64,000 bases of DNA from Clostridium cellulovorans 743B (lineage in GTDB: Bacteria > Bacillota > Clostridia > Clostridiales > Clostridiaceae): contig NC_014393.1 of NCBI RefSeq assembly GCF_000145275.1, positions 992,001-1,056,000 on the forward strand. Reading direction: 5' to 3'. The stretch's first letter is position 1, and every line of letters starts with the position of its first letter. The position numbers were made by a program, and so were the translations under genes. The notes beneath the pieces were generated by a model. The model saw only the letters and a list, made by a program, of their open reading frames with translations, was not told the origin of the DNA and ran no database searches. Shown one piece after another: positions 46,763-55,350 of this stretch.

Positions 46763-48232
46763 ATGGAGAGACATATTGGTTTATGGAGAAAAGAAGGTAG
46801 TAATGATGCAGAGGTTGCTGAATTAATTATAGATGGTAATCAGATTGAATTCTATAGTCGAGTTTATGGGGAAGGTCCTCGATGTGCATTTATCGGGGGT
46901 GACAATGACAAAACCTATAAAGTATTTACAAATGGTTCAAGTAAATATGGAAAAAATAGGACATTGGAAAACGTTGCAAGTTATAAAACACAGTATGTTC
47001 TACAGCAGAATTACAAATATAAACCTGGAATTAGTATAGAGGGCATTACTACGTGTTCATTTTTTATTCCAGAGCTTATTGATTGGAATGATTTAGAAAC
47101 AGTTGAATGGGGAGTTACAGAAAGTCAAGAGTTGATAGCAGCAGAGACAAAACTCCCCAATATTATATTAAAGAAAGAAAATCCATGTATAGAAATATAT
47201 TTTGAAGTAAAACATTCTTTATTCGATCCAAATATTGATGACAGAACAACATTTGTAATAGAAAATCGTCCAAGAATTCGTATAGCATATAAAGAACCTA
47301 CTGAAGTTTCGCAAGTACATAATGATATACGAGGTATCATGCAATTTTTTGGACTAATGATTGGACATGTAACCGATGCTATAGATATAAGATTAGATAT
47401 AAGTGAAGAAGAATTAAAAAGTTGCTTATATATAAATGGGGATTTTTCTTACAATATGAGAACATTAGGAACTATGGACAAGCCGCGGACAAAACTCAGT
47501 AAGATTAATAATAATATAAATAGTTATTTTGAATGCTGGTATGATTTTTACAATGACCATAAATTTGAATTAATTCGTACAATGTATTTTATGGGGAATA
47601 GAAGAAAAGACATTTATGCTGAAGATATATTAGTTCAGTATGTTAAAATATTGGAAGGGTATCATTTGCGTATTACGGAAGAAGAACAGGTCGCAAGTAC
47701 AATTGAAAAAGATATTAAGAATATGATATTTACTGATGACGGAAAGAGGTTATTTACACCTATTTTTGAAAAAGCAGAATGGAGTTTTAATACAAAGCAT
47801 GCAAAAGCAGTTGCGACTTGGATTGCAGGTGGATTTTTGGGGAAAGTTGGGCTTGCTGAAAGGTTAAAATTGTTAGATGATGAGTATTTTAATATAATCG
47901 CTAATAACGCTATAGACATAATAAAGCTTGAACATAGGGATAATGCATCAGAAATTGAAGATAATGAACAAGAAATAAAATCAAAATTCTATAGAAAAAT
48001 TGTCGCGACTCGTAATTATTATTCACATTACAAGCTTAATAAAGATAATGTTTTAAATTTTATTCAAATGTGTAAAACCATAAACGTACTTAAAGCACTA
48101 ATACTTATGATTCTATACTCACATATGGGAATGAAATTAGATGATGCTAGAAAAATTGTAATAGAAGATTCAGAATTGCGTTTTGAAACAAAGTGTTTAA
48201 TAAGAAAAGGTGAAAGACCAGATAAGATTTAA
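46763..48232 (+). CDS. ApeA-like HEPN protein
   Basis: ATG follows TGGAGG. The 489-residue protein has a beta-rich N-terminal domain resembling the ApeA N-terminal region (HIGLWRKEGSNDAEVAELIIDG..., later WNDLETVEWGV). Its helical C-terminal HEPN domain has the RNase signature RNYYSH (R417, H422). ApeA proteins are single-gene abortive anti-phage RNases. The match is by pattern, not search. It begins just after terminator copy B, so it is its own transcription unit. Confidence 0.6.
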   Translation: MERHIGLWRKEGSNDAEVAELIIDGNQIEFYSRVYGEGPRCAFIGGDNDKTYKVFTNGSSKYGKNRTLENVASYKTQYVLQQNYKYKPGISIEGITTCSFFIPELIDWNDLETVEWGVTESQELIAAETKLPNIILKKENPCIEIYFEVKHSLFDPNIDDRTTFVIENRPRIRIAYKEPTEVSQVHNDIRGIMQFFGLMIGHVTDAIDIRLDISEEELKSCLYINGDFSYNMRTLGTMDKPRTKLSKINNNINSYFECWYDFYNDHKFELIRTMYFMGNRRKDIYAEDILVQYVKILEGYHLRITEEEQVASTIEKDIKNMIFTDDGKRLFTPIFEKAEWSFNTKHAKAVATWIAGGFLGKVGLAERLKLLDDEYFNIIANNAIDIIKLEHRDNASEIEDNEQEIKSKFYRKIVATRNYYSHYKLNKDNVLNFIQMCKTINVLKALILMILYSHMGMKLDDARKIVIEDSELRFETKCLIRKGERPDKI

Positions 48233-48449
48233 TGTAAGCATCGGAACTTTAGAAAATGAATATAATGAAGTTGAATCTTCAGTAATTTTTGACACTCGCA
48301 ATTTAGAAGAAGGGAAACTAGCGTTTATAAAAAGCATAGAAGATAATGTACTTGAAATTACGCTTTAATGAGGTTATGGATTTACTGATAGTTCCTTTAG
48401 TGATTTTCAAGTTAGATATAGAAGTATTGAGGTTTTTCTATATCTGTAA
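48210..48449 (+). pseudogene. Small gene interrupted by two stops
   Basis: A GTG at 48210, inside the end of the HEPN gene, opens 52 codons (MKDQIRFNVSIGTLENEY... EITL) ending in adjacent TAA and TGA. The same frame then continues for 26 codons (GYGFTDSSFSDFQVRY...) to 48449. It looks like one short beta-rich protein broken by nonsense changes. Family unknown. Confidence 0.4.
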
Positions 48450-48482
48450 ATAAAGTTATATAGAGAGAAGAGGAAAATTATC

Positions 48483-50396
48483 GTGCTAAACTTACTGCAT
48501 ATTTCTGATTTGCATTTTGGATTTGATAAAGATACTACACAGAAATCATTACGAGACAACTTTTTAAATGACTTTTTTAACTATTTGAGAGAAATTGCTA
48601 ATGACAAACCTTTTGATTATGTCTTCATTACAGGTGACATAGGATATTCTGCGAAAGAAAGTGATTATGATGAAGCTAGAATTTGGATTAAAAAATTACT
48701 GGAATGTGTAAATCTTAAGGTTTGTAATCTGTACATTTGTCCAGGTAACCATGATGTTGATAGGAATTATTTGGATGATAAGGAATTTCCGCAAGAACAA
48801 TTACGTGCTAATAAACTACTTAAAGTTGAACGTTTGCAAAATTTAAAAGAAGGTTTTATAAATTATTCTAATTTTTGTAGGAGATTAGGGGTGGAAACTT
48901 ATTTAATTGATAATAATGAAAATTATCTAATTGGTGTTCATAAAACTAGTAATTTAAATATTATAGGTGTTAATACTTCATGGTTAGCAAAATCAGATGA
49001 AGTTGAAGATCAAATGTGGGTAGGAGCTAATTTTTTACAAGTAATTAAATCTCAAAACAGTCTTAATCCGAACCTAATGACTATAACGATATTCCATCAT
49101 CCGAAAGAATTTTGGAATAGTAATGAAAGGTCTACATACTATGATACCAAAAACACTTATGATTTAGCGTGTAAACTTTCTGATATGGTGTTATTTGGAC
49201 ATACTCATGAATTAACCAAAAAGCCTGATAGATGGGATACCCCATTTATCTGTGGAACTGGTGCAGTTTATGATAAAAATACATATAGCTACAATTTTAA
49301 GACTTATGAAATTGATGAACATCAGAAGACAGTTGTACAGGTGTGTGAACATAGATTTGATTCAAATTCTTGGGGAAAAGTGACTACATTAAGAAATAAT
49401 TATTACGATATAGAGAAAAATAGTAAAACACAAACAATAACTTTTTTTGAAGATAACAATGATTTTATTTCAGATATTAAAAAGTATAGCAAGAAAGTTG
49501 AATTCAATAAAGATATAGATGAGGATATTATTTCGTACTTTGAAAAGAGGTATTTAAATAATATTCGTGATAAGAGTAATTTTTTTGATACATTATGGAA
49601 TAATACAATGAAAATCTTTGATAGAGAGTCTGGTTTATTACTATATAATGTTTTGCATAAATTCATTGCTCTAAACAAAGAGTTTTGTATAGAAAGATTC
49701 TCAAAAGATTCTAAAATATATTCAGAGAGTATTCAAATGAATGGTATAATTAATGATGACTTTAGTTATACACCTAAATATAAAAAATTTTCTAGAGCAC
49801 TATATATCTTTTTTGATTATCCTGAGTTATATAATCTCTTAGAAGAGTCATTTAAAATTGAGTTTAAAATAAAATGTAAGGAAAACATTAATTATTTTCT
49901 TTTAGCTTATTACTGTAATGAAGGATTTGAGGCTCATTTGAAAGAATCTAGAAATTTATTAAAAAAGGTATCTCAAAAAGATACATATCGATATTGGCAC
50001 GATTATACTAGATTTGACATAAACACATTTCTTATGCTATTTGAGAAAATGAAAATAAATGAAGTAAACCCGGAAATATACAACACGTTTATGTTCAGTA
50101 CGATAATTAAAAGATCATACAACTATGATTGTAGTGAGACTATACTTAATAACTTAATACCAGCAGTCATTCCTAATTTTTCAGATAAAGATGTCGTTGA
50201 ATTATTAAATGAATTTAATGCTAATTCTCAGTATCGAGAATTAGGTGGATATAATCATTATGATAAAAGTCATAATGATTTATGGTACTATTTAAAAGAG
50301 TATAAGGATATTATCATAAATAAAGTAGGAAGAGATTATATTTTGGATAATGCTAAAGAATCAAAAATATTTGAAAAGCTAAAAAACTTTTTATAA
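48483..50396 (+). CDS. Calcineurin-like phosphoesterase, defence-type
   Basis: GTG start after GAAGAGGA. The 637-residue protein has all metallophosphoesterase motifs in its first 245 residues: DLH (D9, H11), GD (D52), GNHD (88-91), HH (205-206), GHTH (239-242). The C-terminal 390 residues are helical and unknown. Together with the following Mrr-like nuclease it may form a two-gene module acting on nucleic acids or nucleotides. It is not related in sequence outside the catalytic motifs to the 18554 protein. Confidence 0.8.
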   Translation: MLNLLHISDLHFGFDKDTTQKSLRDNFLNDFFNYLREIANDKPFDYVFITGDIGYSAKESDYDEARIWIKKLLECVNLKVCNLYICPGNHDVDRNYLDDKEFPQEQLRANKLLKVERLQNLKEGFINYSNFCRRLGVETYLIDNNENYLIGVHKTSNLNIIGVNTSWLAKSDEVEDQMWVGANFLQVIKSQNSLNPNLMTITIFHHPKEFWNSNERSTYYDTKNTYDLACKLSDMVLFGHTHELTKKPDRWDTPFICGTGAVYDKNTYSYNFKTYEIDEHQKTVVQVCEHRFDSNSWGKVTTLRNNYYDIEKNSKTQTITFFEDNNDFISDIKKYSKKVEFNKDIDEDIISYFEKRYLNNIRDKSNFFDTLWNNTMKIFDRESGLLLYNVLHKFIALNKEFCIERFSKDSKIYSESIQMNGIINDDFSYTPKYKKFSRALYIFFDYPELYNLLEESFKIEFKIKCKENINYFLLAYYCNEGFEAHLKESRNLLKKVSQKDTYRYWHDYTRFDINTFLMLFEKMKINEVNPEIYNTFMFSTIIKRSYNYDCSETILNNLIPAVIPNFSDKDVVELLNEFNANSQYRELGGYNHYDKSHNDLWYYLKEYKDIIINKVGRDYILDNAKESKIFEKLKNFL

Positions 50397-50405
50397 TAAA
50401 GTTAT

Positions 50406-50628
50406 ATGGGTTCAGTTAAACATATATCAATATACGTTAATAAAAAATATCAATCAAGTGAAAAAATGTTAGTAATTGCTATTATTAAGGACAAGCGATA
50501 TATAATGACGCTCAAACAATAATCATAAATAGAACAGATGCACATTTAAATTCTATTAGGCAACATGTACGCTTGATCCAGAAGGTAAAGAAAATTTTAA
50601 AATAGAAATCAGCAAGAAGATAATGTAA
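50406..50628 (+). pseudogene. Frameshifted small ORF
   Basis: ATG 50406 opens 38 codons, but sensible protein text then resumes in another frame (GQAIYNDAQTIIINRTDAHLNSIRQHV) and a third (CTLDPEGKENFKIEISKKIM, stop at 50628). No ribosome site. It is probably gene debris between the phosphoesterase and nuclease genes. Confidence 0.35.
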
Positions 50629-50666
50629 AGGGAGTGTAGATTATTTATATAGATGATAAAACAGTA

Positions 50667-51578
50667 ATGGCGTATTTAAATACATTAAATGAACACAAAA
50701 TGGCTAAAGATATATTTGTTCCTATCTTAAAAAAGATGGATTTAAAAGGAGTTAAATTTACAGGGGGGTCTGATGAACAAGGAATAGATATAGAATATTA
50801 TGAACTTTCGAAGCCAGAAAGATTTAAACAATATGTTGGAATACAATTTAAAAAGGGTGATATAACTTATAGCGCTAGGGGAACTAATAATTCAATAAAA
50901 GAAATAAAAAATCAAGCTGAAGAAGCTTTTCAAAAGGAAATTTGCTCAGTTAATTCAGGTGAAGTTAATTATATTAGCCGTTTAATTGTTGCAACCACTG
51001 GAGAAATTAATGAAAATGCAAGGAAACTAATTAATAAAGCAAAGGTTAAGGGTGAAAATACTAGAATTACTTATTGGGACCAAGAACGTTTGGCAGAGTA
51101 TATCAATGAACATTGGATTGATGAATTTATTAATTATTTTGGGATTAAGTTAGAGGAACAGCAAAATGAAGAAGAAAATAACGATGAGGATGAATACATT
51201 GTTAATGAAAATTATCTCAATGAAAATTATGAAAAGGAAGTAAAGAAGTGCAGAAAAGTTAAAAAGACAATGAATTCTTGGCAATGGGAAATAATAGAGG
51301 CTATGATAAACAACATATTCGATACTGATTATTCATCAATTAGTATGTCAGATCTGTTAATGGAACTAGAGTCGACAGAAGATAACATTAGGAATGAATT
51401 ATTGAACCTTGTTCAGTTAAAATATATTAGTCTAGATGAAGGTGAAATCTACTTTGACGGAAATGCTAGTGATTTAAGCAAGCTCGCCCATATAATTATT
51501 GATGAGATGGTTGGAGCTGAAGAATTTGAAGGTAATGAAGAGTATGCTAAAAGCTTATTTTTTGAAATTATTAAATGA
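50667..51578 (+). CDS. Mrr-like restriction endonuclease
   Basis: The 303-residue product (from ATG 50667) has a PD-(D/E)XK core: GSDEQGIDIEYYE (Asp41) and YVGIQFKKGD (Q60-F-K62), as in Mrr/type IV restriction and VRR-like nucleases. The second half is acidic then helical, perhaps a winged-helix target-binding part. The ATG has no ribosome site; an in-frame ATT at 50640 lies just after AAGGGAG and could be the true start, adding nine residues. It follows a metallophosphoesterase and may work with it. Confidence 0.7.
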   Translation: MAYLNTLNEHKMAKDIFVPILKKMDLKGVKFTGGSDEQGIDIEYYELSKPERFKQYVGIQFKKGDITYSARGTNNSIKEIKNQAEEAFQKEICSVNSGEVNYISRLIVATTGEINENARKLINKAKVKGENTRITYWDQERLAEYINEHWIDEFINYFGIKLEEQQNEEENNDEDEYIVNENYLNENYEKEVKKCRKVKKTMNSWQWEIIEAMINNIFDTDYSSISMSDLLMELESTEDNIRNELLNLVQLKYISLDEGEIYFDGNASDLSKLAHIIIDEMVGAEEFEGNEEYAKSLFFEIIK

Positions 51579-51982
51579 AAAATAGTTTAAGAATTATAGC
51601 CTTAGTTAAAGGAAAGGTATGGCAAATCAGCAACTTGTACTAGGTGGAGGTGCACAATTTAGCAGTAATCACATGCTTTTTAGCGGTAATAAACCTTTTA
51701 TCAGAAATCCAATACTGCTAAATTGTATCAACATTTAAGTGATTAGACAATGAAGCTCACAATTATGTGGGCTTTTTACTTTTTTGATGTTTTTTTAATT
51801 ATAATCCACGACTGCCTGTAGGTGGCTTAAATAGCTGCTTACAGGCGGTTGTATTTTTTGAAGGGCAAGGGTAGCATCAAAAATGTACCCTATATTTAAA
51901 GGTACATTCTTTAATTAATATACTGCTTCATGAATTATATAGAGTTGCTTTTTAGGTGCGACGAAATCTTTTATTTCATCAC
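51579..51982. other. Intergenic region with two terminators
   Basis: AGCTCACA (51754-51761) / TGTGGGCT (51766-51773) plus T-run, and a 12-pair stem (51809-51820 with 51840-51851) plus TTTTTT. Both can end plus-strand transcription; the second can also face the convergent minus-strand gene. No gene is evident. Confidence 0.7.
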
Positions 51983-52858
51983 CTATGGGGATACAGGTTC
52001 AGTTGCTCTATTCCAGCCTACAGGAACAAATTTTGGTGTAATTATATTATATTTGCCATAGATTCGAATATTTATTACAACGATGTGGAATCGAGCACCT
52101 ACATTAAGAGTTGCTCCGCCGCCACCGGATAGAATGAATCTAACTCCATGTGCTTTAGCCATTTGGAAATCATGAATGTGACCTATAAGAACTTTAGAGA
52201 CTTTATTCTTTACTATTTTATAAAAGTCTTTTCTTCCTCTTCCATTTGGGAAGGCATCATCTCCAACCCAATCAAGCTCTGGTTCTCTTGGTGGAACATG
52301 CATAGTGACAAAAACATTCCTAGAGCATCTAATATCTGGTAAACTGTTGTCCAAGAATTCAAGTTCATTTTCTGTCAGACCATATTCCTTATAAATATAA
52401 TGATATAAAGAATTAAGCCCAACTAACCTGAGTCTGAATTCGGGCAAATCAATAGACCAATGAATATCTTCTGGACCAATAATCTTTTTGTAGTTATCTA
52501 GGGAGAGTGTAGTACCTAATCTTGCGGAATCATGATTACCTGGAACCATGAAAAAGGGCACGCTGTCACCATTTTTATCTTTATTTAAACTTTTGATTTT
52601 TTCAACTAAGAAATTAAGGTTATCTTCGGTACCAGTGAAGGCACCATCACCACCATAGGCAAAAAGTAAGGGATTAAAATCCATTGCTCTTTGCATAGCT
52701 ACTTCAAAAATATTATTGCTTACAAATCGTACATCGCTTCCTATATTGCGTTGAACCCAGCTGTCACCCCAAAATACTATATTATAATTATTAGGATTCC
52801 GCTTGCTTTTGATAGCCTGCAGATCCGCAAATGACTGATCAAAGAGAGTCATAATCAT
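51983..52858 (-). CDS. Metallophosphoesterase, third in the island
   Basis: The 291-residue protein starts at an ATG after a GGAGGG site on the minus strand. Motifs are GDSW (31-34, replacing the usual DxH), GGD (69-71), GNHD (107-110), HVPP (187-190) and GHIH (226-229). A calcineurin fold is clear. The first metal motif is degenerate (D-S instead of D-H), so one metal site may be altered. No signal peptide. It is isolated and divergent from the signalling pair. Confidence 0.8.
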   Translation of the reverse strand: MIMTLFDQSFADLQAIKSKRNPNNYNIVFWGDSWVQRNIGSDVRFVSNNIFEVAMQRAMDFNPLLFAYGGDGAFTGTEDNLNFLVEKIKSLNKDKNGDSVPFFMVPGNHDSARLGTTLSLDNYKKIIGPEDIHWSIDLPEFRLRLVGLNSLYHYIYKEYGLTENELEFLDNSLPDIRCSRNVFVTMHVPPREPELDWVGDDAFPNGRGRKDFYKIVKNKVSKVLIGHIHDFQMAKAHGVRFILSGGGGATLNVGARFHIVVINIRIYGKYNIITPKFVPVGWNRATEPVSP

Positions 52859-53038
52859 CCCTCCATAATAATAAAAGATATTGTATCTTTGTTAGCATAA
52901 TACTTAAGGATGTAAAGATGTGTTACAAAAGAAGAAGGGCGTTCATATATTGAGGACAAATTAAACTAATTGATTTAAGGACATATTATAAATAGTTGCT
53001 TTAATTAGGCATACATTATAAAAAAAGTGGTGATCAGT

Positions 53039-53773
53039 TTGAACATAATTATATGTGAAGATAATAAAGAATATATAAAACAAATTTCTAAAGTAGTAAA
53101 ACTTGTATTTGAAGAAAGTGGTTTGGAATGTAACATTAAAGCATTTAACATCTATGAAGAAGCAATAAAATATATTAAATCTTTAAATTCGTATGAAGAT
53201 TGTCTTTATATCTTAGATATAGATTTAAAACAGGACAAAAATGGGTTATCCCTAGGAAGAGAAATAAGAAATATTGATGAATATAAAGGAGAAATAATAT
53301 ATGTTACTTCTTATGTTCATCAAATGCAAAGCGTATTTAAGTATAAGCTGAAGATATTAGATTTTATAGACAAAGGTTTTGATATGGAAAGCTCCATTAA
53401 AGAGGCACTTAATGTATATATTAAAATTTATAAAGATAAGATTGAAAATGAATCTTTAATATTTAAAGTTGGTGGGAATGTATTTATAATAAAGCCTTCA
53501 GATATTATTTGTATAGAAACTGATAAGAGCAAAAAGAAAGTTATTGTATATACAATAAAAAATGAAATAAGCGTAAATTTAACTTTAAAAGAAGTTCAAG
53601 AAAAGCTTTCAAATCAATTTGTACAAATTCATAGAAGTATAATTGTCAACAAAGAGCATATTAAAAAGATTGAATATATTAATGACGATTTATATGTAGT
53701 TCTTACTGGGGGTATGAAAGAGATTGTTTCTAAGAGAAGAGAAAAGGAGATAAAAGCATGTATTATACAATAG
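53039..53773 (+). CDS. AgrA-type LytTR response regulator
   Basis: The TTG at 53039, after GTGGTGATC, yields MNIIICEDN, the usual start of AgrA-like regulators; GTG codons upstream are less likely. The 244-residue protein has a receiver domain (acidic E7-D8, phospho-Asp D60 in YILD, with D62 alternative) and a C-terminal LytTR DNA-binding domain (about 140-240). It overlaps the kinase gene. No AgrB or AgrD is encoded in the window, so the signal peptide is unknown. Confidence 0.85.
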   Translation: MNIIICEDNKEYIKQISKVVKLVFEESGLECNIKAFNIYEEAIKYIKSLNSYEDCLYILDIDLKQDKNGLSLGREIRNIDEYKGEIIYVTSYVHQMQSVFKYKLKILDFIDKGFDMESSIKEALNVYIKIYKDKIENESLIFKVGGNVFIIKPSDIICIETDKSKKKVIVYTIKNEISVNLTLKEVQEKLSNQFVQIHRSIIVNKEHIKKIEYINDDLYVVLTGGMKEIVSKRREKEIKACIIQ

Positions 53774-55062
53774 CAACAACATTAGCTCAAACTTATCTTA
53801 TTTATACTTTTTCTGATAAAAAGATAAATATTAAACTGAAGGGTGTTTTTGCAATTATTGTTGTAATGCTTATTAAACCCAGGGGGATGCTGTTTTTGGC
53901 AGACAACCTTTTGTCTTTTATATTTGTATGGTTTTGCAATTATATTATAGCTTATTTCTGTATAGGGAAGAATTTTAGAAGAAACCTGCAACTCTCCTTT
54001 TTTGTGGAGTTGATTACTCTCATGTCCTATTACATGAGTTCAGGTATAGTACTTATTCTAGGGTATAACATAACTATAACAGATATATTTAATTTTAATA
54101 TTTTGATACATCCTATTGATTATAGTTTTATATTAATTTATTTGGTCATTTTATTAGCTTTCGGATTATTCAGGAGATATATTCCTTTGACTTTTCCAGA
54201 GGATAATGTTGATAGGCGAAATTTTAATGGTATATATATAATTATTCTTATCAATGTATTAATAAAAATAATTAATGATTTAAATATAAACTACGGAATT
54301 AAATTAATCTCATTTGTTTCTATAAACTTCTTTATCTTAATGTTTTATATTATAAATAATAAACTAGACATTAAAAATATAAAAGACGAATTGGAACTAA
54401 ATGAAAAAGAAAAGAAAATTAAGGAATTAACTTTATACATAGAGACTATAGAAGAGTTAGTGGAAAAGTATAGAGAATTTAAACATGATTATAAAAACAT
54501 AGTTATAGGTATGGGAATAGATAGTTTAAAAGAGAATGATTTATTAGATAAATTAAGTATGGAAGTAGTGGGAGATAAAAGTTATGATGCTTTCCTAAAT
54601 TTAAAAGATATAAATTATATCCCTCTAAAATCTATTCTTTCATATTATATAATGTTAAGCATTAAGGAAGATGTAAAAGTAAGTTTAGTGGCTATAGGAG
54701 AAATAAAAGAATGCCATATTTCTGAAGTGGAGTTTTCTAGGGTAATGGGAATAATATTAGAAAATGCATTAGAGGAAACATTAAGATGTGATGATAAAAA
54801 GTTAGAAGTTTATGTGGAAGCGATCAATAGTGATTTAAATATTACAGTAGCAAATACTTTTAAAAGAGAAGAGTTAAATGTGGATAAGATTTATAACAAG
54901 GGTTATTCTACTAAAGGTGAAAATAGGGGATTAGGTCTATATATACTAAAATCTATAGTTGATAAAAATTTTAATATGACTCTGAATACATTCATAAATG
55001 AGGGAATGTTCACACAAGATTTATATATTTTTTCTGCTAAGAAGAAGTTAAAAGGAAATTAG
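53758..55062 (+). CDS. AgrC-like sensor histidine kinase
   Basis: The 434-residue protein has six or seven N-terminal membrane helices (to about residue 205), then a GHKL kinase. H243 in EFKHDYKNI is the phospho-acceptor, ILENALEE is the N box, and KGENRGLGLYIL is the G box. It is the partner of the response regulator it overlaps. The locus is an orphan Agr-type sensor pair, with no exporter or propeptide nearby. Confidence 0.85.
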   Translation: MYYTIATTLAQTYLIYTFSDKKINIKLKGVFAIIVVMLIKPRGMLFLADNLLSFIFVWFCNYIIAYFCIGKNFRRNLQLSFFVELITLMSYYMSSGIVLILGYNITITDIFNFNILIHPIDYSFILIYLVILLAFGLFRRYIPLTFPEDNVDRRNFNGIYIIILINVLIKIINDLNINYGIKLISFVSINFFILMFYIINNKLDIKNIKDELELNEKEKKIKELTLYIETIEELVEKYREFKHDYKNIVIGMGIDSLKENDLLDKLSMEVVGDKSYDAFLNLKDINYIPLKSILSYYIMLSIKEDVKVSLVAIGEIKECHISEVEFSRVMGIILENALEETLRCDDKKLEVYVEAINSDLNITVANTFKREELNVDKIYNKGYSTKGENRGLGLYILKSIVDKNFNMTLNTFINEGMFTQDLYIFSAKKKLKGN

Positions 55063-55078
55063 TACTTTTAACTTCTTC
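55041..55078 (+). terminator. 14-pair hairpin over the kinase stop codon
   Basis: GAAGAAGTTAAAAG (55041-55054) pairs perfectly with CTTTTAACTTCTTC (55065-55078) around a loop containing the TAG. The T-tract is weak, so it could terminate or stabilise RNA. Confidence 0.6.
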
Positions 55079-55188
55079 TTACGTTTAGAATAAAAAAAAT
55101 ACTCTTAACGTAATTGTAGATAGCACTGAAGGAGTAAGGAGATACGTTGGAATAAATACTATTTTAACTTTTTATTAATAGTTGTAAT

Positions 55189-55299
55189 ATGTAATTGTTC
55201 ACAAACTCAAAATCAATTATACATTTTAGTGGTGAACAAATTCTTAAAGTCATGACTAGTATTAATCATTCAACAACTTTACGCAATGTCAATGTAAAG
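55189..55299. promoter_or_regulatory. Two dyads upstream of the MFS exporter
   Basis: TTGTTCAC near 55195 pairs with GTGAACAA near 55242. CTTTAC (55277-55282) and GTAAAG (55294-55299) flank GCAATGTCAAT, a MerR-operator-like dyad whose minus strand carries TTGACATTGCG. A MerR-type regulator may act here but none is in the window. Confidence 0.4.
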
Positions 55300-55350
55300 G
55301 TTTTCTCGTTTTAGTAAGTAACAAATTAAAAAACGTTAGGAGGAAGACAT

